DNA from: Fervidifonticultor_A octavus_A
GTDB taxonomy: Bacteria; Sysuimicrobiota; Sysuimicrobiia; Sysuimicrobiales; Humicultoraceae
Length of the DNA: 25,186 nt
Assembly: GCA_031459655.1 (NCBI GenBank)
Contig: JAVKID010000045.1
Coordinates: forward strand, 1 to 25,186
Direction of reading: 5' to 3'
Under the pieces are notes generated by a model. It made no database searches, was not told the origin of the DNA, and saw only the letters and a program-made list of their open reading frames with translations. Position numbers and translations under genes: made by a program. Each line of letters starts with the position of its first letter. Position 1 is the first letter of the stretch. Shown in pieces: positions 1 to 8,470 of this stretch.

Positions 1-963
1 CCGACCTTCGGAGGCAATGCCGTCGACGGGTACTGGGTGGAGGGCCGCTGGCGGGTGCGCCTGCCCTGGGCCCGAGGTGTGCTGCAGACCAAGTACGGGA
101 CCACCTCCGGGCTCTTTCCGCTGCTGCGGCTTGCCCGCCGGCAGCCGGGGCACACCGTCTCACTCCACCTGGGCCGGACGCAGACCGTCGAGGAGCGCCA
201 GGCGTTCAACCTGATTGGCTACGAGGTCGCCGAGGTTCGCGCGACGCGCTCCCCGGCCCAGATCGGGTCCACCCCGTTTTCGTGGTCGGCCGCGGGCGCC
301 GCGGGATGGTTTCGGGAACAGGACACCGGGGTGGCGGCGACGCGGCTGGACGCGCAGGTGTTCGTGGAGTCGAGGCCCCTCGCCCTGAGTCCGCGGATGA
401 GGTTCACCTCGCAGGCCGAGTTCCGGATCTCGTCCTATGGCAGCGGCGATGTCAGGACGGTGACCACCGTCCAGCCCGTGCTCGGCTACCAGGCCGACCC
501 GGTGACCCGGGTGAGCCTCGGGTATTCGCTGGTCGGAGTGCGGGGCCGCACGCCCTTGCGGATCGACGACGTGGAGCCGGCGAACACGCTCAGTCTGGAT
601 GTGGCCCGCACCGTGACGGACCGCTACCGCCTGGCCACGGGAGTCTCCTACAATCTGGACACGCAGGTGACGAAGTACTCGGCGCTGGCGGCCGTGGTGC
701 TCGGCCCCTCCCTGGACGTTGCCGTCCATGCCGTCTACAATGTCCGGCTGAACGCCTTCGAGGACGTGGACTACGCCGTCCGGTTCATTTGCGACTGCGT
801 CGATGCGGTGGTGCGCTACCGGCAGATCCGGCGGGAAATTTCCATCGAGTTGGGCCTGACGGGATTTGTGGAGCGGCGAGGTCTGGCCCCGAGGTCGACG
901 CCCCAGGCGGTCTTTCCCGACGGCACGCCGCCGGGCGCGGAAGGGGGCGGATCCGTGCGATGA
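1..963 (+). CDS. Outer-membrane beta-barrel protein, LptD-like C-terminal part (5' partial)
   Basis: The reading frame is open from the first base, so the gene begins upstream; the GTG at 37 is probably internal. The visible 320 residues have no hydrophobic helices. They are a run of alternating polar/hydrophobic strands (for example HTVSLHLGRT, AEFRISSYGS, YRLATGVSYNLDT), as in a transmembrane beta-barrel. The late segment CDCVDAVVRYRQIRREISIE followed by LGLTGF resembles the end of LptD-type LPS-assembly proteins, where a Cys-containing stretch precedes the last strands. If so, the protein would insert lipopolysaccharide into the outer leaflet. After the last strand lies a Pro/Gly-rich tail, which is unusual because many barrels end on an aromatic residue. 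It overlaps the next gene by ATGA, implying co-translation with the polysaccharide operon. Barrel nature is fairly clear; the LptD identity is tentative. Confidence 0.5.
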   Translation, partial: PTFGGNAVDGYWVEGRWRVRLPWARGVLQTKYGTTSGLFPLLRLARRQPGHTVSLHLGRTQTVEERQAFNLIGYEVAEVRATRSPAQIGSTPFSWSAAGAAGWFREQDTGVAATRLDAQVFVESRPLALSPRMRFTSQAEFRISSYGSGDVRTVTTVQPVLGYQADPVTRVSLGYSLVGVRGRTPLRIDDVEPANTLSLDVARTVTDRYRLATGVSYNLDTQVTKYSALAAVVLGPSLDVAVHAVYNVRLNAFEDVDYAVRFICDCVDAVVRYRQIRREISIELGLTGFVERRGLAPRSTPQAVFPDGTPPGAEGGGSVR

Positions 964-2345
964 GCGCGCCAGGACAGGTTCGCATCACCCCGACGATCTT
1001 CCGCGAGTACGACATCCGGGGCGTCGTCGGCACCGACCTGACCCCGGAGGTCGCATCGCAGATCGCCCGGGCCTATGCGTCGCTGATCGCGCCGGGCGGG
1101 CCGGTGGTCGTGGGCCGCGACAACCGGGAGCACTCACCCGCGCTGGCCGCCGCGGTGGCCGAGGGGCTGGCCGCCTCCGGGTGCGACGTCCTGGACATCG
1201 GGACCGTCATCACCCCCACGTTCTACTTCGCCCGGGTGCACTGGGGGATCGACGGCGGGGTCATGGTGACGGCCAGCCACAACCCGCCCGAGTTCAACGG
1301 GTTCAAGCTGGCCGGCGGGTTCGGCACCCTCTACGGGGAGCAGATTCAAGAACTCCGCCGGCGGGCGGAGGCCGGCCCCTTCCCGGCCGGGTCGGGACGG
1401 ATCGAGCCGCGCGACGCCACAGGACCCTATGTGGCCATGCTGCGGGAGAAGATCCGGCTGGGCCCCAGGCGCCTGCGGGTCGTGCTCGACTGCGGCAACG
1501 GCACCGCCAGCCTGGTGGCCCCCCAGGTGCTGGCCTCGTGGGGGGTGGAGGTCATCCCCCTGTACTGCGACTCCGACCCGCGGTTTCCCCATCATCATCC
1601 CGATCCGGTGGAACCCCGCAACCTGACCGATCTGATCGCGGCGGTCCGGCACGAGCGCGCGGACGTGGGCATCGGCCTCGACGGCGACGGTGACCGGATC
1701 GGGGTCGTCGACGACCGCGGCGCGATCATCTGGGGCGACCTGTTGATGGTGCTCTTCTGGCGCGAGATCCTCCCCAGGCATCCCGGCGCTGACGTGATCG
1801 TGGAGGTGAAGTGCTCCCAGGTGCTGGTGGAAGAAGCCCAACGCCTCGGCGGCCGGCCGTTCTTCTACCGCACCGGGCACTCGCTCATCAAGGCCAAGAT
1901 GCGCGAGATCGGCGCGGTCTTCACCGGCGAGATGTCCGGCCACATGTTCTTCGCCGACGAGTACTACGGGTTCGACGACGCCGTGTATGCCGCCGGGCGG
2001 CTGCTGCGGATCCTCTCCCATACCGACCGGCCGCTCTCGGCGCTGCTGGCGGACGTCCCCACGTATCCCATCACGCCCGAGGTCCGCGTGAGGTGCCCCG
2101 ACGACCGGAAGTTCGCGGTGGTGGCGGCGCTGGCCGACGAGTTCAAGCGCCACCACCATGTCATCGACGTGGACGGCGTCCGCGTCCTCTTCGACGACGG
2201 ATGGGGCCTGGTGCGGGCCAGCAACACGCAGCCGGTGCTCGTGCTGCGCGCGGAGGCGAAGACGGAGGCGGCGCTGGAGCGGATCAAGCAGGCCGTCGCC
2301 TCGGCGATCGCGCGGTTTCCTGAAGTCGGCCCGGTGACCTGGTGA
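960..2345 (+). CDS. manB: Phosphomannomutase/phosphoglucomutase
   Basis: Alpha-D-phosphohexomutase of 461 residues, the usual length. It interconverts mannose-6-P and mannose-1-P and/or glucose-6-P and glucose-1-P in the cytoplasm. Visible motifs: N-terminal FREYDIRG (residues 14-21), the phosphoserine loop VTASHNP with Ser106, the Mg-binding loop DGDGDR (241-246), the sugar-binding loop GEMSGH (323-328), and a C-terminal phosphate-binding RASNTQP. The ATG at 960 overlaps the preceding stop (ATGA) and has a purine-rich stretch just upstream (GGAAGGGGGCGGA). It would supply mannose-1-P for the GDP-mannose/GDP-fucose branch encoded 1-2 genes downstream, and possibly glucose-1-P for the UDP- and dTDP-sugar genes. 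Mannose versus glucose preference cannot be read from the sequence; many members (AlgC type) use both. Confidence 0.92.
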   Translation: MSAPGQVRITPTIFREYDIRGVVGTDLTPEVASQIARAYASLIAPGGPVVVGRDNREHSPALAAAVAEGLAASGCDVLDIGTVITPTFYFARVHWGIDGGVMVTASHNPPEFNGFKLAGGFGTLYGEQIQELRRRAEAGPFPAGSGRIEPRDATGPYVAMLREKIRLGPRRLRVVLDCGNGTASLVAPQVLASWGVEVIPLYCDSDPRFPHHHPDPVEPRNLTDLIAAVRHERADVGIGLDGDGDRIGVVDDRGAIIWGDLLMVLFWREILPRHPGADVIVEVKCSQVLVEEAQRLGGRPFFYRTGHSLIKAKMREIGAVFTGEMSGHMFFADEYYGFDDAVYAAGRLLRILSHTDRPLSALLADVPTYPITPEVRVRCPDDRKFAVVAALADEFKRHHHVIDVDGVRVLFDDGWGLVRASNTQPVLVLRAEAKTEAALERIKQAVASAIARFPEVGPVTW

Positions 2346-3385
2346 TGCGGCGCATCCTGCTGACCGGGGGAGCGGGTTTCCTGGGCAGTCACCTCTGCGA
2401 CCGGCTGGTCGAACGCGGGTGCGAGGTCCTCTGCGCGGACAACCTCCTCACCGGCCGCCTGGAGAACATCGCCCATCTGCTGGACCATCCCCGATTCCGG
2501 TTCGTGCACTGCGACGTCTCCGATGCCCTCCAGATCGAGGGTCCCCTGGACGCCGTGCTGCACTTCGCGTCGCCGGCCAGCCCCCGGGACTACCTGGAGT
2601 TGCCCATCCATACGCTGAAGGTCGGCGCCTACGGCACCCACAATGCCCTGGAACTCGCCAGGGCCACCGGCGCCCGGTTCCTCCTGGCCAGCACCTCGGA
2701 GGTCTACGGCGACCCGCTCGTCAATCCGCAGCCGGAGACCTACTGGGGGAACGTCAACCCCGTCAGCCCGCGCGGGGTGTACGATGAGGCCAAGCGGTTC
2801 GGCGAGGCCATGACGATGGCCTACCACCGGTACCACGGTCTCGACACCCGCATCGTCCGCATCTTCAACACCTATGGCCCGCGGATGCGGACCACCGATG
2901 GGCGGGTCATCTCCAATTTCATCGTCCAGGCCCTCCGCGGCGAACCGTTGACGGTCCACGGCGACGGCACGCAGACACGCAGCTTCTGCTACCTCGACGA
3001 CATGATCCAGGGGATCCTCGCCGTCCTCGACCTGCCGTCGGACCGGACCCCCCAGCAGCGGGTGGACCGGGAGTTTCTGCAGCGCAGCAGGGAGTCGGAG
3101 GACTCGATTCACGAGCCCGTCAACCTGGGCAATCCCGAGGAGCGCAGCGTCCTGGAGATCGCTCATCTGGTCCTGGCGGCCACGGGCAGCCGCAGCCCGT
3201 TGCGGTTCGTGCCGCGTCCGGTTGACGATCCCCGCGTGCGGCGGCCGGACACCTCACGGGCGCAGCGCCTCGTGGGGTGGCGGCCGACGGTGACCCTGGA
3301 GGAGGGGATCAGGCGCACCGTCGCATATTTCGAGAGTCAGATCGGGCAGCAGGACATCAGGCGAGCGCCATGCCCCGGGCGTTGA
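2345..3385 (+). CDS. UDP-glucuronate decarboxylase (UDP-xylose synthase)
   Basis: Extended short-chain dehydrogenase of 346 residues that converts UDP-glucuronate to UDP-xylose with bound NAD. It has the Rossmann motif TGGAGFLGSH near the N-terminus, the UXS-typical HFASPASPRDYLELPIHTLK, a STSEVYGDP serine loop and the catalytic pair Y146/K150 in YDEAK, then FNTYGPRM and NLGNPEE. ASPASP and the Gly/Asn loop separate it from dTDP-glucose 4,6-dehydratases, the main alternative. The stop of manB overlaps the ATG by one base (TGATG); the in-frame GTG three bases earlier is less likely. A stretch of about 25 residues rich in Arg/Glu/Ser before PVNLGNPEE looks longer than in typical members. Its substrate would come from the UDP-glucose dehydrogenase at 11986. 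Confidence 0.88.
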   Translation: MRRILLTGGAGFLGSHLCDRLVERGCEVLCADNLLTGRLENIAHLLDHPRFRFVHCDVSDALQIEGPLDAVLHFASPASPRDYLELPIHTLKVGAYGTHNALELARATGARFLLASTSEVYGDPLVNPQPETYWGNVNPVSPRGVYDEAKRFGEAMTMAYHRYHGLDTRIVRIFNTYGPRMRTTDGRVISNFIVQALRGEPLTVHGDGTQTRSFCYLDDMIQGILAVLDLPSDRTPQQRVDREFLQRSRESEDSIHEPVNLGNPEERSVLEIAHLVLAATGSRSPLRFVPRPVDDPRVRRPDTSRAQRLVGWRPTVTLEEGIRRTVAYFESQIGQQDIRRAPCPGR

Positions 3386-4416
3386 TCACCGGGATCACCG
3401 GACAGGACGGTTCCTACCTGGCGGAGTTCCTGCTGGACCGGGGGTACGAGGTCCACGGGGTCATCCGCCGGGCCTCCACGTTCAACACCGACCGCATCGA
3501 CCACCTCTATCGGGACCCCCACGACCCCGACGCGCGTTTGCGACTCCACTACGGCGATCTGAGCGACAGCAGCGGGCTGCGGGTTCTGCTGGAGCGGGTC
3601 CAGCCCGACGAGGTCTACAACCTGGGGGCCCAGTCGCATGTCCGCGTCTCCTTCGATCAGCCGGAGTACACGGCCGATGTGACCGCGCTGGGGACGCTGA
3701 GGCTCCTGGAGGCCGTGCGCGACTACCAGGCGAGGACCGGGCAGCGGGTGAAGTTCTATCAGGCCGGCTCCTCCGAGGTGTTCGGGAACGCGCCGGCGCC
3801 GCAGAACGAGCAGACACCCTTCCACCCGCGCAGTCCCTACGGGGTGGCCAAGGCCTACGCCCACTGGCAGACGGTCAACTACCGCGAGGCCTACGGGCTG
3901 TTCGCGTGCAACGGCATCCTCTTCAACCACGAGTCGAGCCGGCGCCACGAGACCTTCGTCACCCGGAAGATCACCCGGGCGGCGACGCGGATTGCGCTCG
4001 GGCTCCAGGACCGCCTCTACCTGGGCAACCTGGAGGCCCGGCGCGACTGGGGGCACGCCCAGGACTACGTCGAGGCCATGTGGTTGATGATGCAGCATCA
4101 CGAGCCCGACGACTTCGTCATTGCCACCGGGGAATCCCGATCCGTCCGCGAGTTCCTGGCCTGCGCCTTCGGGCTGCTGAACCTGGACTGGGAACGGCAC
4201 GTCGCCATCGACCCGCGCTACTTCCGTCCCGCGGAGATCGACCGGCTGGAGGGCGACGCATCGAAGGCCCGCCGGGTGCTGGGCTGGCGGCCGCGCCGAT
4301 CGTTCGACGACCTGGTGCGCGAGATGGTGGACCACGATCTGGAGCTGGCCCGGGCCGAGCGGACCCTGCGCGACGCCGGACACCGCACGGCCCCGCGGGG
4401 GACCGGCCGTGGCTGA
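3370..4416 (+). CDS. gmd: GDP-mannose 4,6-dehydratase
   Basis: 348-residue SDR enzyme that makes GDP-4-keto-6-deoxy-mannose from GDP-mannose, the first step to GDP-L-fucose. The family pattern is unmistakable: N-terminal ITGITGQDGSYLAEFLL, the NLGAQSHVRVSFDQPEYTAD loop, GSSEVFGN, catalytic YGVAK, NHESSRRHETFVTRKI, and the C-terminal PRYFRPAEID. The start at 3370 gives the canonical short N-terminus and overlaps the upstream gene by 16 nt; a longer in-frame extension upstream is a shadow of the decarboxylase gene. The next gene, fucose synthase, overlaps it by 8 nt, so the two consecutive enzymes are probably translationally coupled. GDP-mannose pyrophosphorylase (ManC), needed to make its substrate, is not in this window. 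Confidence 0.95.
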   Translation: MPRALITGITGQDGSYLAEFLLDRGYEVHGVIRRASTFNTDRIDHLYRDPHDPDARLRLHYGDLSDSSGLRVLLERVQPDEVYNLGAQSHVRVSFDQPEYTADVTALGTLRLLEAVRDYQARTGQRVKFYQAGSSEVFGNAPAPQNEQTPFHPRSPYGVAKAYAHWQTVNYREAYGLFACNGILFNHESSRRHETFVTRKITRAATRIALGLQDRLYLGNLEARRDWGHAQDYVEAMWLMMQHHEPDDFVIATGESRSVREFLACAFGLLNLDWERHVAIDPRYFRPAEIDRLEGDASKARRVLGWRPRRSFDDLVREMVDHDLELARAERTLRDAGHRTAPRGTGRG

Positions 4417-5365
4417 GTGGGCCGGCCGGCGCGTCGTCGTCACCGGAGGCGCCGGGTTCCTGGGTTCCGTGCTGGCCGACCGGCTGCGCCGCGCCCGGGC
4501 CGCGGTGTTCGTGCCGCGCCGGCGCGACTACGATCTGACCACGGCCGACGCGGCGGCCCGGCTCTATGCCGATGCGCGCCCGGAGATCCTCTTCCACCTG
4601 GCCGCCGCGGTGGGCGGGATCGGCGCCAACCGCGCCAACCCGGGGCGGTTCTTCTACGAGAACATGGCGATGGGCCTCAACGTCGTGGAAGGCGCGCGCC
4701 GCTACGGCGACCTGGAGAAGCTGATCATCGTCGGGACCACGTGCGCCTACCCGGGCGAGGCCCCGGTGCCCCTGCGCGAGGACGACCTGTGGAACGGATA
4801 CCCCGAGCCGACGAATGCGCCCTATGGCATCGCCAAGCGCGCCCTGCTCGTCATGGCCCAGGGCTACCGGGCCCAGTACGGGCTGAGGAGCATCTACCTC
4901 ATCCCGGCTAACCTCTACGGCCCCGGCGACAACTTCGACCCCGAGACCTCCCATGTGATTCCCGCGTTGATCCGCAGGTGCGTCGACGCCGTGGATCGAG
5001 GCGCCGACGCGGTGGAGGCGTGGGGGGACGGGACGCCCACGCGCGAGTTCCTGCACGTGGAGGACTGCGCGCGGGGGCTTCTGCTGGCGGCCGAGCGGTA
5101 CGATGCGCCCGACCCGGTCAACCTCGGCAGCGGCCAGGAGATCTCCATCCGCGACCTGCTGTCGTTGATCGCCGACCTGACCGGATTCCGGGGCCGGGTG
5201 GTCTGGGATCCCTCGCGGCCCACAGGCCAGCGGCGGCGGCGCCTCGACGTCTCGCGGGCGAAGGAGGCCTTCGGGTTCGAAGCCCAGATCCCGCTGGCCG
5301 ACGGGCTCCGGGAGACCATCGACTGGTACCGGGCCGGGCACCGTGCGCATTCTGCACACCGTTGA
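4409..5365 (+). CDS. fcl: GDP-L-fucose synthase
   Basis: 318-residue bifunctional 3,5-epimerase/4-reductase that turns the product of the preceding gene into GDP-L-fucose using NADPH. It shows the Rossmann loop VTGGAGFLGS (residues 11-20), HLAAAVGGIGANRANP, the active-site segment GTTCAYP with Cys112, the pair Y139/K143 in YGIAK, LYGPGDNF, and WGDGTPTREFLHVED, all characteristic of Fcl/WcaG. The usual SSC of the active-site loop is TTC here. The GTG at 4409 overlaps gmd by 8 nt; no better start exists. The coding region overlaps the next gene by 23 nt. Presence of gmd plus fcl makes L-fucose a likely constituent of the exported glycan. Confidence 0.94.
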   Translation: MAEWAGRRVVVTGGAGFLGSVLADRLRRARAAVFVPRRRDYDLTTADAAARLYADARPEILFHLAAAVGGIGANRANPGRFFYENMAMGLNVVEGARRYGDLEKLIIVGTTCAYPGEAPVPLREDDLWNGYPEPTNAPYGIAKRALLVMAQGYRAQYGLRSIYLIPANLYGPGDNFDPETSHVIPALIRRCVDAVDRGADAVEAWGDGTPTREFLHVEDCARGLLLAAERYDAPDPVNLGSGQEISIRDLLSLIADLTGFRGRVVWDPSRPTGQRRRRLDVSRAKEAFGFEAQIPLADGLRETIDWYRAGHRAHSAHR

Positions 5366-6464
5366 GTTCTACCATCCGCACGTCGGGGGCGCCGAACGTG
5401 TGGTCCAGCGGATCTCCGAGGGGCTCGTCCGGAGGGGACACGAGGTCGTCGTGGCCACCAGCTGGCATCCCGAACGCGGCCGCTCGGCGGTCAACGGCGT
5501 GCAGATCGTCCCGTTCAGGGTGTCGGGGAACCTGGCCCGGGGCATGGCCGGGGAGGTCGCACGCTACCAGGACTGGCTGCGGAGGGAGCGGTTCGACATC
5601 GTCATGAACTACGCGGCGCAGACCTGGCCGACCGACGCGGCGCTGGCGGTGCTGCCGGACCTGGAGGCGGGCCGGGTCCTGGCCACCTGCGGGTTCTCGG
5701 GCCTGCGCGGGGCCCGGCGGTTGCTGTACCTGAGATACTTCCGGCAACTCCGGAGACTCATCCGCGACTATGACGCCCTCGTCTACCATGCGGAGGCCGG
5801 CGCAGATGTGGCCTTCGGAGGCCGCTACGGGCGGGGCGAGCAGGTCGTGATCCCCAACGGGGCGGACGGCGCGGAGTTTGCCGGGCCCTCGGACTTCCGG
5901 GTCCGCTACGGCATCAGGGCCCGGCACCTTCTGCTCCACGTCGGGAATCACTACCGGGTCAAGGGGCACGGCGACCTCGCCAGGGTCCTGCGGGCGTTAG
6001 CCGGACGGGATGTGGCCATGGTGATCATCGGCGACGATCCGGGAGGGGCCAGGAGTTGCTGGAGGACCTGCCTGGCGGCGGCGCGGCGCGACCGGCGGCT
6101 CGTGCTGCTCCGGCAGGTGCCCCGATCCGACGTCGTCACGGCCTTCTGCGCGGCCGACCTCGTGCTGCTGACGTCACGCTTTGAGGCGGCACCGCTCGTG
6201 CTGGTGGAGGCCATGGCCGCGGGCGTCCCGTTCGTGTCCTACGACGTGGGCAACGCGAGGGCACTGGAAGGGGGTCAGGTCGTCGCGGGGCCGGAGGCGA
6301 TGGCCGCCGCCGTGGCCGATCTGCTCGGCGACGACGCGCGGCGGCGGGCCCTGGGCGACGCGGGCCGCAACCATCAGCGCCGGGCGCTGGAGTGGGAGAC
6401 CATCGTGGGCCAGTACGAGACCCTCTACGCCTCGCTGGTCATCCGCCGCGCTCAGGGGAGGTGA
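5343..6464 (+). CDS. GT4-family glycosyltransferase
   Basis: 373-residue GT-B fold glycosyltransferase. The N-terminus MRILHTVEFYHPHVGGAERV is the classic acceptor-side glycine-rich opening of GT4 enzymes. The C-terminal half has VIPNGAD, LLHVGNHYRVKGH, and the nucleotide-sugar-binding E-x7-E pattern in SRFEAAPLVLVEAMAAG. No membrane segment or signal peptide is visible, so it is probably cytoplasmic or peripheral at the inner membrane, adding a sugar to the lipid-linked repeat. Sugar donor and linkage cannot be deduced. The GTG start overlaps fcl by 23 nt, an unusually long overlap, but starting later would cost the conserved N-terminal strand. The C-terminus overlaps the following gene by GTGA. 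Confidence 0.88.
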   Translation: MRILHTVEFYHPHVGGAERVVQRISEGLVRRGHEVVVATSWHPERGRSAVNGVQIVPFRVSGNLARGMAGEVARYQDWLRRERFDIVMNYAAQTWPTDAALAVLPDLEAGRVLATCGFSGLRGARRLLYLRYFRQLRRLIRDYDALVYHAEAGADVAFGGRYGRGEQVVIPNGADGAEFAGPSDFRVRYGIRARHLLLHVGNHYRVKGHGDLARVLRALAGRDVAMVIIGDDPGGARSCWRTCLAAARRDRRLVLLRQVPRSDVVTAFCAADLVLLTSRFEAAPLVLVEAMAAGVPFVSYDVGNARALEGGQVVAGPEAMAAAVADLLGDDARRRALGDAGRNHQRRALEWETIVGQYETLYASLVIRRAQGR

Positions 6465-8470
6465 AGACCGCGGTGGGCGCGCGGGTGTCCGCGGTGATCC
6501 TGACCTGGAACTCGGCGCGTCACATCGGGGCGGCGCTGCGGGCCCTGCGGCGGGAAGTCGCCGGGATCCCTACTGAGCTCATCGTCGTGGACAACGGGTC
6601 GTCCGACGACTCCCTCCAGATCGTCGCCGCCGCCGCCCCGGAGGCCCGGGTCATCAGGAACCGGGAGAACCTCGGGGTGGCGCGAGGCCGGAATCAGGGC
6701 GTGCGCGCTGCGCGCGGCGAGTATGTCCTCTTCCTGGACAGCGACGCCGAGATGCAACCCGGCAGCCTGGCCGTGCTCGTAGCGTTCCTCGACGCGCATC
6801 CGCGCGCCGCGGTGGTCGGCCCGAGGCTCACCTACCCGGACGGGCGGCTGCAACACAGTTGCCGCAAGTTCCCGACCGTCCCCGGCAAGCTGCTGCGCCT
6901 GCTCCCGCTGGCCTGGCGCAGGGCCGTGTCGTGGGCGGCCGATGAGGAGATGCTGGCCCTCGACCCGAGCGCCCCGATCCGGGTGGACTATCTCATCGGC
7001 GCGTGCCAGCTGATTCGGCGCGAGGTGCTCGAGGCCCTCGGCGGCCTCGACGAGCGGATGTTCTACGGTCCCGAGGATGTGGACTTCTGCCTGCGGGTAT
7101 GGCAGGCCGGCCGCGAGGTCTGGTACCTGCCGGCGGCGGTCGCCGTCCACCACGAACAGCGGATCACCTATGCCCGCCTGGACCGGCTCACCCTGCGCCA
7201 CGGCCTGGCGCTGGCCTATTACTTCCGGAAGCACCGGTACATCTGGCGCCGGCCCGAGTTCGCTCGGGAGGTCGGCGGCCGGCCGAAGGTCCTGGAACTG
7301 GTCACGCTCTCGGAGTGGGGCGGGGCGCAGGCCTGCGTCCTGGCGCTGGCCCGGGGCCTGCGGGAGGCGTACGACGTGACGGTGGCGTGCGCGCCGGGGG
7401 GACCGCTGGTGGCGCGTCTGCGCGCGGAGGGCATTCCGGTCGTGGAGATCCCCACCCTGGTGCGGACGCCGCACCTGGCGGCGGACCTGCGGACCCTCTG
7501 GCGCCTGGTCCGGTGGATGCGGCGGGAGCGCTTTGCCATCGTGCACTGTCACAGCACCAAAGCCGGCCTCCTGGGGCGGTTCGCGGCGCGCCTGGCCGGC
7601 GTCCCGGGGGTCCTGTTCACAGTGCACGGCTGGCCGTTTGCCGGGTGGTGGCACCCTGCCACACGCCTCGCCGTCGCGCTGGCCGAGCGGCTCGCGGCGC
7701 GGATGAGCACGTTCGTGATCTGCGTGTCGGAACACGACCGGGTGAAAGGGCTGCGGACGGGGATCGGCGGACCCGACCGCCTCGTGGTCATCCGCAACGG
7801 CGTCGACCCGGCGCCGTGGCTAGCCCGCCGGCTGCCCCCGCCGGTCGGCGCGGAGGCGGTTCCCCCGACCGCCGGGACCGCCGGCGACGCCTGCACCGCG
7901 GTGGGGGTCGGCAGGCTGACCGAGCAGAAGGACCCTGTGACGCTGCTCGAGGCCTGGCGGCGGGTCCCCGCCCCGCACCGCCTGGTCCTGGTGGGGGAAG
8001 GTCCGCTGCGCCCGTCGCTGGAGGCCCTGGCGCGGCAGGACGGCCTGGCCGGCCGCGTGGCCATTCTGGGGACCCGCGACGACGTGCCGGCGATTCTGGC
8101 GGGCGCCGACCTGTTCGTCCTGGCCAGCCGGTGGGAGGGGCTCCCGCTGGCCGTCCTCGAGGCCATGATGAGCGGGCTTCCGGTCGTGGCCACGGCGGTC
8201 GACGGCGTGCGCGAGGCGGTGGTCCCGGGTGAAACCGGGTTCCTGGTTCCCCCGCAGGATCCCGAGGCGCTGGCCGAGGCGGTGAGGCGGCTGCTGGCGG
8301 ACGCCGAACTCCGTCGGCGGATGGGGGCGGCCGGGCGCCGTCGGGCGCTTCTGCACTTCACCGAGGCCCGGATGCTGGCAGAAACCGGTGCGCTCTACGA
8401 ACGGGTGCTGGCGTCGCGGGGGCGCTCGGGCCGCAGGGACGCCGTGGTCGCGCGGGGGCCGGCGACATGA
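6461..8470 (+). CDS. Two-domain glycosyltransferase, GT2 fused to GT4
   Basis: 669-residue protein with two complete glycosyltransferase modules. Residues about 8-270 are a GT-A fold GT2 domain (rhamnosyltransferase-like): AVILTWNSARHIG, VVDNGSSDD, the DxD-type LDSDAE at 92-97, and FYGPEDVDFCLR near 201-212. Residues about 272-650 are a GT-B fold GT4 domain: ELVTLSEWGGAQ, HCHSTKAGLLGR, VIRNGVD, VGRLTEQKDP, and E559-x7-E567 in RWEGLPLAVLEAM. There is no stop, frameshift or low-complexity linker between them, so this looks like a genuine fusion. It would add two successive sugars, perhaps without releasing the intermediate. The start is the GTG in GTGA overlapping the previous stop; an in-frame GTG at 6473 sits at better spacing from the GGGGAGG ribosome-binding site and is an alternative. 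Confidence 0.87.
   Translation: MKTAVGARVSAVILTWNSARHIGAALRALRREVAGIPTELIVVDNGSSDDSLQIVAAAAPEARVIRNRENLGVARGRNQGVRAARGEYVLFLDSDAEMQPGSLAVLVAFLDAHPRAAVVGPRLTYPDGRLQHSCRKFPTVPGKLLRLLPLAWRRAVSWAADEEMLALDPSAPIRVDYLIGACQLIRREVLEALGGLDERMFYGPEDVDFCLRVWQAGREVWYLPAAVAVHHEQRITYARLDRLTLRHGLALAYYFRKHRYIWRRPEFAREVGGRPKVLELVTLSEWGGAQACVLALARGLREAYDVTVACAPGGPLVARLRAEGIPVVEIPTLVRTPHLAADLRTLWRLVRWMRRERFAIVHCHSTKAGLLGRFAARLAGVPGVLFTVHGWPFAGWWHPATRLAVALAERLAARMSTFVICVSEHDRVKGLRTGIGGPDRLVVIRNGVDPAPWLARRLPPPVGAEAVPPTAGTAGDACTAVGVGRLTEQKDPVTLLEAWRRVPAPHRLVLVGEGPLRPSLEALARQDGLAGRVAILGTRDDVPAILAGADLFVLASRWEGLPLAVLEAMMSGLPVVATAVDGVREAVVPGETGFLVPPQDPEALAEAVRRLLADAELRRRMGAAGRRRALLHFTEARMLAETGALYERVLASRGRSGRRDAVVARGPAT

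Noticed and set aside
282..959. Upstream in-frame extension of the phosphomannomutase gene
   Set aside because: Its translation is Arg/Gly/Pro-rich and out of frame with the barrel protein that occupies the same DNA; the mutase domain starts right after the ATG at 960.
2345..3385. Call as dTDP-glucose 4,6-dehydratase (RmlB)
   Set aside because: The ASPASP and NLGNPEE segments and length fit UDP-glucuronate decarboxylase better, and no other rml follow-on genes are adjacent.
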